A DNA stretch of 38,513 nucleotides, from positions 1 through 38,513 of the forward strand of contig NZ_JQAJ01000005.1 of assembly GCF_000742475.1 (NCBI RefSeq), in the 5' to 3' direction. The notes under the pieces were generated by a model that saw nothing but the letters and a program-made list of their open reading frames with translations, was not told where the DNA came from and made no database searches. A program made the translations under genes and the position numbers. The stretch comes from Candidatus Hepatobacter penaei (lineage in GTDB: Bacteria > Pseudomonadota > Alphaproteobacteria > Holosporales > Hepatobacteraceae). How positions within the stretch are numbered: the first letter of the stretch is position 1; every line of letters starts with the position of its first letter. Of the stretch, positions 1-7,858 are shown piece after piece.

Positions 1-132
1 CTAAGAACCTGTTTTTAGATACATCTTCCCCTTCCTGCCGCTGAATCTACCATGGGCTCTTAGAAAAACCTGAGCCATAGGACCACATCTTTCCTTCTCA
101 TTCTGAGCACTGTGAAAGGCAATTGAGGGATA

Positions 133-141
133 TGTGGATAA
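133..141 (-). promoter_or_regulatory. Perfect-consensus DnaA box
   Basis: The minus strand reads TTATCCACA, the high-affinity DnaA box consensus. It lies 18 bp before the MraZ-type repeats and upstream of the mraZ cluster. A single 9-mer can occur by chance, so DnaA binding is inferred. No cluster of further boxes or AT-rich unwinding element is visible nearby, so this is not called an origin. Confidence 0.4.
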
Positions 142-158
142 CTCGGTGGACAATGCAA

Positions 159-194
159 TCCCATCTAGTCCCATTGACTCCCATAAAATCCCAT
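159..194. promoter_or_regulatory. MraZ-box-type operator: four 10-bp-spaced TCCCAT repeats
   Basis: TCCCAT occurs at 159-164, 169-174, 179-184 and 189-194, an exact 10-bp period. On the minus strand this is TGGGA followed by five bases, repeated four times. Escherichia coli MraZ is known to bind direct TGGGN repeats separated by 5 bp upstream of its own gene. Here the repeats precede a small ORF and then mraZ, so autoregulation of the cluster is the natural reading. Relative to mraZ the repeats are on the opposite strand from the E. coli description, and they lie about 340 bp before the mraZ start codon. Confidence 0.8.
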
Positions 195-202
195 GATAGT
201 CT
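174..202 (+). promoter_or_regulatory. Candidate promoter embedded in the MraZ repeats
   Basis: TTGACT (174-179) is a good -35 hexamer. It is followed at 17 bp by TAGTCT (197-202), or at 15 bp by GATAGT (195-200). The -35 lies across the second and third MraZ repeats, which would let a bound MraZ ring block RNA polymerase. The -10 is weak, so the exact promoter is uncertain. It would transcribe the small ORF at 241 and then mraZ. Confidence 0.4.
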
Positions 203-240
203 TAGAAACATAGGGTCACTTTTGTTTTGAGTTTGTGTGG

Positions 241-420
241 ATGGATAAAAACGACAGGAAACAAACGGTGGAAAAAACGCTTGATACCTTCCCGGCAGAA
301 AAGGCGGCCCCCCAGGCACCGGCGCCTCAAGATGTCATTCAAGACACACACAGCAGCGTGAGCCTTGTGCCAGAAGACGAACCCTTTTGGAAACAGTTTT
401 TGAAAGGACGCATGAAGTGA
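241..420 (+). CDS. Small hypothetical protein upstream of mraZ
   Basis: This 59-codon ORF begins with ATG at 241; an in-frame GTG at 235 would add two residues. The product is hydrophilic, rich in Ala and Pro in the middle (about residues 20-32), and ends in a basic segment after an aromatic FWKQF motif. No signal peptide or membrane segment is visible, and I do not recognise the family. It lies between the MraZ-box region and mraZ, with a 109-bp pyrimidine-rich gap before mraZ, and would be the first gene of the cluster transcript if the promoter at 174-202 is used. No strong Shine-Dalgarno sequence precedes it, so translation is uncertain. Confidence 0.45.
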   Translation: MDKNDRKQTVEKTLDTFPAEKAAPQAPAPQDVIQDTHSSVSLVPEDEPFWKQFLKGRMK

Positions 421-529
421 GCGGCCTCTTTCTGTCCTTAACTGACACCTCCCTTACTTCCTCCCCTTTGTCCTTATTACTTTTCTTGCGCATTCATCAC
501 GTCTTTCTTTTGGAGCAAAGGGGTGGCTT

Positions 530-994
530 ATGAGCTTGTTCCTATCCACGTTTGTGAACAAGATTGATAAAAAGGGCCGCGTGAGTGTGCCGGCCCCTTT
601 CCGCACTCTGCTAAGCCGCAGTGAAACACGAGGGTTTGTGGCCTTTCGATCCCTGGTGCATACCGCTATTGAGGGATTTGCCTCAGAAAAGATGGAGGAC
701 CTAGCAACGCGCGTGGATGCTTTTCAGCTTTTTTCTGAAGAGCAAACGGATCTCACCGCCAGCATTTTTGCTGATGCCCATGTGCTCACCTTTGACAGCG
801 AGGGGCGCGTGATGCTGACAGAAGCCTTGAGAAGCCACGCAGAGATTGACACAGAGGTGGCCTTTGTGGGGCGCGGTCCCACGTTTCAAATGTGGAATCC
901 CAAACGTTTTGATACCTATCAACAACAGGCGCGAGAGCGCCTTAAGGTGTCCAGACCCACCCTCTCTCCCTCATCAAAAGTGGGGGCTGCATGA
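530..994 (+). CDS. mraZ: Transcriptional regulator MraZ
   Basis: MraZ is a ring-forming DNA-binding protein with two SpoVT-AbrB-like halves that represses the division and cell-wall (dcw) operon it heads. The 154-residue product has the usual family length, with the typical N-terminal pattern of a Lys-Gly-Arg-Val turn (about residues 14-18) and a second copy around residues 85-92 (Asp-Ser-Glu-Gly-Arg-Val). ATG at 530 is preceded by a purine-rich AGGGGTGG. The gene ends in an ATGA overlap with rsmH. The repeats at 159-194 match the kind of operator this protein binds. Confidence 0.95.
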   Translation: MSLFLSTFVNKIDKKGRVSVPAPFRTLLSRSETRGFVAFRSLVHTAIEGFASEKMEDLATRVDAFQLFSEEQTDLTASIFADAHVLTFDSEGRVMLTEALRSHAEIDTEVAFVGRGPTFQMWNPKRFDTYQQQARERLKVSRPTLSPSSKVGAA

Positions 995-1908
995 CACACG
1001 CCCACACCCCTGTCATGAAAAAAGAAGTGATGGAAAAATTATCACCGCTAAGCGGGATGTTTCTCGATGCGACCTTCGGCCGGGGGGGCTATACTCAAGG
1101 TATTCTTGAGAGTAAACACGCAACCGTCGTTGCCTTAGATCGCGATCAAACGGCCATTGACTATGGACGCACCCATTTTCATCAAGCCCTCGAAACCGGT
1201 CGTCTTTGCCTGCACCATGCACGCTTTAGCACCCTCTCCACCTATGTGCACCACGAAAGCCTCGATGGCGCTGTGTTTGATTTGGGGTTGTCCTCTCCCC
1301 AGGTGGATGAGGCGAAGCGCGGGTTTTCCTTTAGCAAACAGGGCCCGCTTGACATGGATATGGGCCTTAGCCAAAAAAAGGCATCCGATCTGCTCAACAC
1401 GGGTTCAGAAAAAGAGATTGCGCGCATTCTCTTTCAGTTTGGCGAAGAACGCCGATCACGCCAGATTGCCCGCAAGATTGTTGATAAAAGACGCACCCAC
1501 CCTTTTCAACACACACAAGATGTGACTTCCCTTTTTGAAGGTGTTCCTCACAAACCAGGCACCATACACCCCGCTACCCGCACGTTTCAAGCCTTGCGCC
1601 TGTGGGTGAACGAAGAGCTTGAAGAATTGACCGCTGCCCTGACCCACATAACCCATGCCCTCCGGCCGGGTGGACGTTTTGTGTGCGTATCGTTTCACTC
1701 TCTTGAAGATCGCCTTGTGAAACAGTTTTTAAAACCCCTCCAGCCTACACAACCTTCACGGCATGTGCCTCAAAGCCTCGAAAGGCCGGTCAGCCCCTTT
1801 CGTGTCCCGCCCCGCCAACCTCAACGACCTCAGCCCGAAGAAATAGCCCACAACCCACGGGCACGATCGGCCAAACTGCGGTGGGCAATTCGGGAGATGA
1901 GATCATGA
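991..1908 (+). CDS. rsmH: 16S rRNA (cytosine-1402-N4)-methyltransferase
   Basis: RsmH (MraW) transfers a methyl group from S-adenosylmethionine to N4 of C1402 in 16S rRNA, in the ribosomal decoding centre. The 305-residue length is normal. The N terminus has the HTPVM motif and a glycine-rich SAM-binding loop (LDATFGRGGYT, about residues 26-36). Further family motifs are FDLGLSSPQ, the RGFSF segment and the C-terminal FHSLEDRLVK. It overlaps mraZ and ftsL by 4 bp each (ATGA), indicating translational coupling in the dcw operon. Confidence 0.96.
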   Translation: MTHAHTPVMKKEVMEKLSPLSGMFLDATFGRGGYTQGILESKHATVVALDRDQTAIDYGRTHFHQALETGRLCLHHARFSTLSTYVHHESLDGAVFDLGLSSPQVDEAKRGFSFSKQGPLDMDMGLSQKKASDLLNTGSEKEIARILFQFGEERRSRQIARKIVDKRRTHPFQHTQDVTSLFEGVPHKPGTIHPATRTFQALRLWVNEELEELTAALTHITHALRPGGRFVCVSFHSLEDRLVKQFLKPLQPTQPSRHVPQSLERPVSPFRVPPRQPQRPQPEEIAHNPRARSAKLRWAIREMRS

Positions 1909-2162
1909 CAAAAAAAATGATCTTCGGCATCGGCAACCTTCTGCTTACCGGGCTATTGGTGATGTACTTCAAATATTATGTGGCCAGCCTACGCCACCAT
2001 GTAAGCCAACAACAAGCCCATCTCACCGAACTTCAGGGCCGCATGCAGCTCCTTTCTCTTGAATGGGCGCACCTGAATGCCCCTGAGCGCCTCGACCACC
2101 TTTCCAAACAATTTCTAAAGTTTTCTGCCATAACGCCTGAACAAATGAAAGGGGCTTTCTAG
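1905..2162 (+). CDS. ftsL: Cell division protein FtsL
   Basis: FtsL is a small bitopic membrane protein that joins FtsB and FtsQ in the divisome and activates FtsWI. The 85-residue product has one N-terminal membrane segment (about residues 5-22) followed by a heptad-like periplasmic coiled coil rich in Gln and Leu. I chose ATG 1905, which forms an ATGA overlap with the rsmH stop and has GGGAG about 9 bp upstream, over GTG at 1881, which lies inside rsmH. Identification rests mainly on position between rsmH and ftsI and on topology, since FtsL sequences diverge strongly. Confidence 0.85.
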   Translation: MTKKMIFGIGNLLLTGLLVMYFKYYVASLRHHVSQQQAHLTELQGRMQLLSLEWAHLNAPERLDHLSKQFLKFSAITPEQMKGAF

Positions 2163-2179
2163 CTGAGAAAGGAGTGAAT

Positions 2180-3742
2180 GTGAGGAGTATATCGAGACCA
2201 GAACTTGATTGCCACAGCCGCACCTATGGTATGTTGTGGGTGTTTTCGTGCCTTTTTGTGTTAGCCGGTGTGCGTTTGTGCCTGTTGACCAGCAAAAACA
2301 CATGGTTTTCCGACCACAGCATGCCGCACACACCCCCAGCCCTGGCTTCGTTTTTTGACCGGAACGGGGTACTCATTGCTGGCAGCCTTCAAACCTATTC
2401 CATTTATGCCAATCCTCAAAAAACGCCTCATAAGGCAGAGGTTGTTAAAAAAATGACAGCGTGTTTCCCCGACCTTGACGGAAATCAACTCACAAAACGC
2501 CTCATATCAAACAAGGGGTTTGTGTGGATCAAACGGCACATCACCCCAGCGCAAAAAGCAGCCTTTCTCAAAATGGGGTTGCCGGGGCTTTTTCTTCAGA
2601 AGGATGTAAAACGCATCTATCCACAAAAGAACCTTTTTTCTCATATTGTGGGCATCACAGATATCGATGGACGAGGCCTGTCAGGTCTTGAAAAAACATT
2701 TTCTATGCACAGCCAAGATGTGTATACCTCTCTTGACAGCCGCGTTCAATATGCGATGAAAGCCGGGCTGGCTCAAGCGATTCAGCATTTTCAGGCCGAG
2801 GCAGGCAATGCGATTTTGCTGGATATCAAAAATGGTGAAATCTTGGGCATGGTGTCGCTTCCGGATTTTGACCCTAACAAACCGCAACAAGCCACACCCC
2901 AACAGTTTTTTAATCGCAACACCATGGGCGTGTATGAATTTGGGTCTGTGTTTAAAATACACAACGTCGCCATGGCTCTTGAGCATAAGTCCACATATCT
3001 TCACACCCTTTATGATGCGTCCACGCCGCTGCGCATGGGCAGGTTTGCGATTCGCGATTTCAGGGGCAAGGGCGGCAAACTCACGCTCCAAGAAGCCTTT
3101 CTTCGTTCCTCCAATATTGCGAATGCTAAGATTGCTCTTCATGCGGGGATTCAACAACAAAAACGTTTTTTTGAGAAAATGTCTTTTTTTCAACGTCTCC
3201 CCCTGGAGCTTCCTGAAGTGGCACACCCCATGGTGCCCGCGGTGTGGAGAGAGTCAACATTGGCCACAGCCTCTTATGGATATGGCATATCGATCACCCC
3301 GCTTCACTTGGTAAAAAGTGTGGCCTCCATTGTCTCTGGCTTTCACTGTGTCCCTACGCTAAGGAAGGTGGACACACCCCTCTCGCGCCCACGCGTTATC
3401 AAACCCAGAACTGTGCAGTTTATGCGCACAGCGCTAAGAGAATCTGTGCATCAAGGTCATGCTAAAAAAACCCATGTCCAAGGCTATGCCCTTGGCGCTA
3501 AAACAGGCACCGCCAACTTGTTGAGTGCCACCGGCCAATACCGAAAAGGAGAAAATCTTGTATCGTGTGTGGGCGCTTTTCCCATTCATAACCCGCGCTA
3601 TGTTTTGCTTGTCACCCTCGAACACCCCAAGCCCTCGGCAGAAACCTACGGCTATACCACCGCTGGCTGGACAGCGGCCCCTGCCTTTAAGAACATCTTC
3701 CTTTCCCTCACGACAATCTTGGGCTTTTCACCCCATGCTTAG
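2180..3742 (+). CDS. ftsI: Peptidoglycan D,D-transpeptidase FtsI (PBP3)
   Basis: FtsI cross-links septal peptidoglycan in the periplasm as partner of FtsW. The product of about 520 residues has an N-terminal membrane anchor (about residues 10-30), a pedestal domain, and a transpeptidase domain with the three penicillin-binding motifs: SVFK with the catalytic Ser near residue 256, SSN near 310 and KTG near 441. AAGGAG at 2169-2174 gives 5-bp spacing to GTG 2180, so this start is preferred over GTG 2174. It follows ftsL by 17 bp. A gap of 77 bp precedes murE. Confidence 0.94.
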   Translation: MRSISRPELDCHSRTYGMLWVFSCLFVLAGVRLCLLTSKNTWFSDHSMPHTPPALASFFDRNGVLIAGSLQTYSIYANPQKTPHKAEVVKKMTACFPDLDGNQLTKRLISNKGFVWIKRHITPAQKAAFLKMGLPGLFLQKDVKRIYPQKNLFSHIVGITDIDGRGLSGLEKTFSMHSQDVYTSLDSRVQYAMKAGLAQAIQHFQAEAGNAILLDIKNGEILGMVSLPDFDPNKPQQATPQQFFNRNTMGVYEFGSVFKIHNVAMALEHKSTYLHTLYDASTPLRMGRFAIRDFRGKGGKLTLQEAFLRSSNIANAKIALHAGIQQQKRFFEKMSFFQRLPLELPEVAHPMVPAVWRESTLATASYGYGISITPLHLVKSVASIVSGFHCVPTLRKVDTPLSRPRVIKPRTVQFMRTALRESVHQGHAKKTHVQGYALGAKTGTANLLSATGQYRKGENLVSCVGAFPIHNPRYVLLVTLEHPKPSAETYGYTTAGWTAAPAFKNIFLSLTTILGFSPHA

Positions 3743-3819
3743 AATAAATAATTGACAAGAAGGCGAAGGTGGAGATGAATAGACAAAGGTAGAGGATTGA
3801 AAAGAATAGAATTGACCTC

Positions 3820-5304
3820 ATGACGACGCTGACCACAGAACTACTCTTCCGCACCTTGCGTCCTTCTTGTTTTTTCAAAGGACAAACGACCAACTTCCAC
3901 GGCATTACTGACCACTCATCACAAGCGGGTCCGGGCATTGTTTTTTTTGCTCTTCCCAGCAAACAACGAGGGCCAGAGGGGTTTATTGACCTGGCACTTC
4001 ACAAAGGGGTCACCGCCATCGTGGCCCCCGAAGCGGTGGTGATAAAAAAACAAACCATTTTTTCTCACATCACCTTTTTTGGCGTGAAGGACATTCGTCT
4101 GGCGTTGGCTGAAACAGCCCACCTTCTCTTCCCTAAAACCCCTGATTTTATGGCAGGCATTACCGGCACCAATGGGAAGACGTCTATTGCCAATTTCACC
4201 CACCAACTCTGGCAGAGTTTAGGGAAAAAATCCATCAGCTTGGGCACCCTGGGTCTTAAGGGTATGGACTATTTCCCCCTATCACCTACGCACACAACCC
4301 CTGAACCTTTAGACCTTTATCCACTTCTTGATGAAGCCGCAGGACACGGGATCACGCACTGCGCCCTTGAGGCCTCAAGCCATGGCATTCATCAACGCAG
4401 ACTGGATGGGATCAAATTTAACGTCGGTGTGTTCAGCAACTTTTCTCAAGATCACCTGGATTATCACCTCAATCTGAGAACCTATTGGCTGGCCAAGGTG
4501 CGACTTTTTAAAGAGCTCATTGCCCACCAAGGAACAGCGATCTCTAACGTTGACCTCCCCCACGCTTATGACCTGGCCGAGGCTTGTCGAAAAAACAGCC
4601 TGACTCACTGGACCTATGGCATTGATGATGGAGACGTGAAGGTGAACAAAATCACCTGCCTGCCTGAGGGACAAAAAGTTGAAGCCACCTTTTTAGGCCA
4701 ACCCCTCACGTTCTCGTTCCCCCTTATTGGCCGCTTTCAGTTGGAAAATCTGATTGCCTCTTTGCTCATTGTGCATGCCTCGGGCGTCCCTCTGAAAGAG
4801 CTGATCCCCCACACCCCCAACATCACACCTGTGGAGGGAAGGCTTGAGTATGTGGGAACCACGCCTTCAGGTGGATCTATTTATATTGACTATGCCCACA
4901 CCCCAGGGGCTTTGGAGACGGCACTGAAAGATTTGCGTGCCCATACAAAAAAATCTCTTTTTGTGGTGTTTGGATGCGGCGGGGACAGAGATCAAAGCAA
5001 ACGCAGCCAGATGGGCCACATTGCTCATACCCTGGCAGATCAGGTGATCATCACAGATGACAACCCTCGACAAGAAAACCCTGATCATATAAGAAATGAC
5101 ATCTTAAAAGGGGCCCCCGATGCTCACAGCATCCCAGGGCGCGATGAAGCCATTTCTGTGGCCATAGATAAACTGAAGGAAGGCGATGTCTTGGTGATTG
5201 CAGGCAAGGGACATGAGCGGTTTCAGGTGGTGGGCACACGTTCTCTTCCCTTTAATGACAAGCATGCGGCCTTAAGGAAACTGAAACAGCTTAAAGCCTC
5301 TTAA
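3820..5304 (+). CDS. murE: UDP-MurNAc-tripeptide synthetase (meso-DAP adding)
   Basis: MurE adds meso-diaminopimelate to UDP-MurNAc-L-Ala-D-Glu in the cytoplasm, using ATP. The 494-residue length is typical. The Mur ligase P-loop GITGTNGKT is at residues 113-121. The DNPR motif at 414-417 is the signature of DAP-specific rather than lysine-specific MurE, so the organism has DAP-type, Gram-negative peptidoglycan. The start is ATG 3820. The 77-bp purine-rich gap before it is the largest break between mraZ and ftsW and holds only a very short ORF. The stop is 4 bp before murF. Confidence 0.96.
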   Translation: MTTLTTELLFRTLRPSCFFKGQTTNFHGITDHSSQAGPGIVFFALPSKQRGPEGFIDLALHKGVTAIVAPEAVVIKKQTIFSHITFFGVKDIRLALAETAHLLFPKTPDFMAGITGTNGKTSIANFTHQLWQSLGKKSISLGTLGLKGMDYFPLSPTHTTPEPLDLYPLLDEAAGHGITHCALEASSHGIHQRRLDGIKFNVGVFSNFSQDHLDYHLNLRTYWLAKVRLFKELIAHQGTAISNVDLPHAYDLAEACRKNSLTHWTYGIDDGDVKVNKITCLPEGQKVEATFLGQPLTFSFPLIGRFQLENLIASLLIVHASGVPLKELIPHTPNITPVEGRLEYVGTTPSGGSIYIDYAHTPGALETALKDLRAHTKKSLFVVFGCGGDRDQSKRSQMGHIAHTLADQVIITDDNPRQENPDHIRNDILKGAPDAHSIPGRDEAISVAIDKLKEGDVLVIAGKGHERFQVVGTRSLPFNDKHAALRKLKQLKAS

Positions 5305-5308
5305 CCCT

Positions 5309-6742
5309 ATGAACGCAGCAACCTTGTCCCCCCAAAACCCCTCATCTCAACCTCTTTTTACCTGGTCGGCGTTAGCCTCTCTCTTATCCACCCACGTCCC
5401 TGAAGGCTTGGCACCATGCATGGGGTTTTCGATTGATACGCGCACATTGCAGCCCAACGACCTGTTTATTGCCATCAAGGGACCTCATTTTGATGGTCAT
5501 GATTTTCTTGATGACGCCTTTGCAAAAGGCGCCTGTGCCGCTCTGGTGGCCTCATCATGGCCTCACCATCACCCCCAAGGCCTTGTGGTCCATAATCCCC
5601 TCACCGCCCTTGAACACATCGCCCACGCGGCACGCCAGCGGGCCACGGACACTACCTTTATTGGCATTACCGGCAGCGTGGGGAAAACCAGCACGAAAGA
5701 AGGGTTAGCCTGGGTCTTAAAAGATCGCGGCGTGTTTGCTTCACGCAAAAGCTTCAACAACCACATCGGCGTCCCCCTTACGCTGGCCAATCTGCCGCCA
5801 CACACCCCGCAAGCTGTATTTGAGTTGGGCATGAGCCATGCAGGGGAAATACGCGCCTTAGGCACTCTCGTCAAACCCCATGTGGGCCTTATCACCGCCA
5901 TTGGCCCCAGTCACCTTGAACATTTTTCTTCCCTTCAGGGCATTGCGCTGGCAAAGGCTGAGCTTTTGGAAACACTCATCCCACCCGGCATCGCCGTGCT
6001 GAATCGGGATGACGACTTTTTTCCGTTGTTAGAAAATATCTGTCACCAGCAAGGTGTGGGCACCCTTATCACCTTTGGTGAGCATGCCCAGGCTGATGTG
6101 CGTCTTCATGAATGGCATGCGCAAAAGAACGGCACGTCATTTTCCTGCCTCTATTTTGGCCACCCCCATCATGGCCAGATCCCCCACACAGGCAAACACT
6201 GGGTTATGGGCGCCTTGTCTATTTTGGCTGTCACCCATGCCTTGGGTCTCGACCCAAACGAGGTCCTCGCCCATCTCATGACATGGCCGTGTTATCAAGG
6301 TCGCGGTCAAACCCACACGATCACTTTCCACGGCAAAACCATCACGGTTATTGACGATACATATAATGCCAACCCCCTGTCTATGAAGGCCGCACTTGAA
6401 GCCTTGGCCTTAAGGCCCAAACCCTCAGGACGGCGCGTGATTGTGTTGGCTGATATGAAAGAGTTGGGAGACACAGCGCCCTTAGCGCACAAAAACTTAA
6501 GCCCCCTCATTCAGGCGTGCAGCGTGGATGTGGTGATGACGGTTGGCCCTTTGATGGTGTACCTGCATCGCGCCTTGCCGCCCACCCTTGAAACGCATCA
6601 TGTTTCTGATTGGATTCAGGCGTGGCCTTTGTTAACATCTTTGTTAACACATGGTGACATGATTCTGCTCAAAGGGTCACGATCCATGGAATTGGACAAA
6701 GTTGTGGATCGTTTGCTTTCTGCGGCGGCTGGGCCAACGTGA
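5309..6742 (+). CDS. murF: UDP-MurNAc-tripeptide--D-Ala-D-Ala ligase
   Basis: MurF completes the soluble peptidoglycan precursor by adding D-Ala-D-Ala to UDP-MurNAc-tripeptide. The 477-residue protein has the N-terminal substrate-binding domain with the SIDTRTL motif (about residues 40-46), the P-loop GITGSVGKT (119-127), and the DTYNANP motif of the C-terminal domain. The gene starts 4 bp after murE and is followed closely by mraY, consistent with one operon. Confidence 0.95.
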   Translation: MNAATLSPQNPSSQPLFTWSALASLLSTHVPEGLAPCMGFSIDTRTLQPNDLFIAIKGPHFDGHDFLDDAFAKGACAALVASSWPHHHPQGLVVHNPLTALEHIAHAARQRATDTTFIGITGSVGKTSTKEGLAWVLKDRGVFASRKSFNNHIGVPLTLANLPPHTPQAVFELGMSHAGEIRALGTLVKPHVGLITAIGPSHLEHFSSLQGIALAKAELLETLIPPGIAVLNRDDDFFPLLENICHQQGVGTLITFGEHAQADVRLHEWHAQKNGTSFSCLYFGHPHHGQIPHTGKHWVMGALSILAVTHALGLDPNEVLAHLMTWPCYQGRGQTHTITFHGKTITVIDDTYNANPLSMKAALEALALRPKPSGRRVIVLADMKELGDTAPLAHKNLSPLIQACSVDVVMTVGPLMVYLHRALPPTLETHHVSDWIQAWPLLTSLLTHGDMILLKGSRSMELDKVVDRLLSAAAGPT

Positions 6743-6763
6743 CATTGATTGTGGATTTTGATC

Positions 6764-7849
6764 ATGCTTTATGCTCTGTTTAATGCGCTTGCTACCCACC
6801 AAGGCATCTCCCTGTTTGGGTATATCACCTTTCGCACGATTCTTGCATTTTTGACCTCTTTTGTGGTCAGTTTTTTGCTCGGACCTGTGGTGATTCGCAT
6901 GCTCAAAACCTATCAAACGCGGGGGCAACCCATTCGATCTGATGGACCGCAAACACATATTACTCAAAAAAAAGGCACCCCCACCATGGGCGGCCTCTTG
7001 ATTCTCTTAGGGTTTTCTTCTGCAGCCCTTCTGTGGGGCAATTGGAGCAATCCGCCTACATGGTGGTTGTTTTTTGTAACGCTGGCCTTTGGCCTATCGG
7101 GGCTTATTGATGACGCTCTTAAACTTGCTCACTTTAATCACTATGGCCTTAAACCCCTCCATAAAACTCTGGTACAGGTGGCTTTTTCGCTTGTGGCTGT
7201 GGGATGGTTGTGGATGATTTTTCCTGCGCACCTAAAAGACACACTGCACTTCCCCTTCTTTAAGGATGCCCTGTGGCATTTGTCTTTCTTATTTCCTGTA
7301 TTTTCCATGCTGGTGCTGATTGGCAGCGCCAATGCTGTGAACCTCACAGACGGGCTTGATGGGCTTGCCACGGGGCCTGTGGTGATATGTACCACGGTGC
7401 TGTCTATTATTGTTTATTGCGTGGGGCATAAAGAGTTTGCGTCCTATCTGCACATTCCTTATGTGCCTGGTGTGGGCGAAGCGGCTGTGTTGGGCGGCGC
7501 TCTCATTGGCGCGTGCTTAGGCTTTTTGTGGTATAACGCCCCCCCGGCCATGATTTTCATGGGGGATACCGGCTCCATGGCCATGGGCGGTTTTTTAGGG
7601 GGGCTTGCGCTCTTAGCCAAGCATGAGCTGATTTATGCCTTCATTGGGGGCATTTTTGTGCTTGAAACCCTGTCGGTGATTGTGCAGGTACTCTATTTTA
7701 AACACACGCGCAAACGCATTTTTCTGATGGCGCCCATTCACCATCACTTTGAAGCCAAGGGGTGGTCCGAGTCATCTGTGGTCTTTCGTTTTTGGATTAT
7801 TTCTATTATCCTCGGCGTTTTGGGTCTTGCCACGCTGAAGTTGCGTTAA
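6764..7849 (+). CDS. mraY: Phospho-MurNAc-pentapeptide transferase
   Basis: MraY is the integral membrane enzyme that links phospho-MurNAc-pentapeptide to undecaprenyl phosphate, forming lipid I. ATG 6764 gives 361 residues starting MLYAL, which matches the family N terminus and its usual length of about 360; a TTG at 6749 would add five residues. About ten hydrophobic segments are visible, together with the catalytic DDALK (Asp pair), NLTDGLDGLA and the metal-binding FMGDTGS and HHHFE motifs. It lies between murF and murD. Confidence 0.96.
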   Translation: MLYALFNALATHQGISLFGYITFRTILAFLTSFVVSFLLGPVVIRMLKTYQTRGQPIRSDGPQTHITQKKGTPTMGGLLILLGFSSAALLWGNWSNPPTWWLFFVTLAFGLSGLIDDALKLAHFNHYGLKPLHKTLVQVAFSLVAVGWLWMIFPAHLKDTLHFPFFKDALWHLSFLFPVFSMLVLIGSANAVNLTDGLDGLATGPVVICTTVLSIIVYCVGHKEFASYLHIPYVPGVGEAAVLGGALIGACLGFLWYNAPPAMIFMGDTGSMAMGGFLGGLALLAKHELIYAFIGGIFVLETLSVIVQVLYFKHTRKRIFLMAPIHHHFEAKGWSESSVVFRFWIISIILGVLGLATLKLR

Positions 7850-7858
7850 TCTTTTCCC

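Noticed and set aside
1-240. Chromosomal origin near the DnaA box
   Set aside because: Only one perfect box is present and there is no origin-type cluster or neighbouring origin gene.
98-319. Minus-strand ORF over the MraZ repeats
   Set aside because: It crosses the operator and the opposing small ORF, has no ribosome binding site and an unlikely composition.
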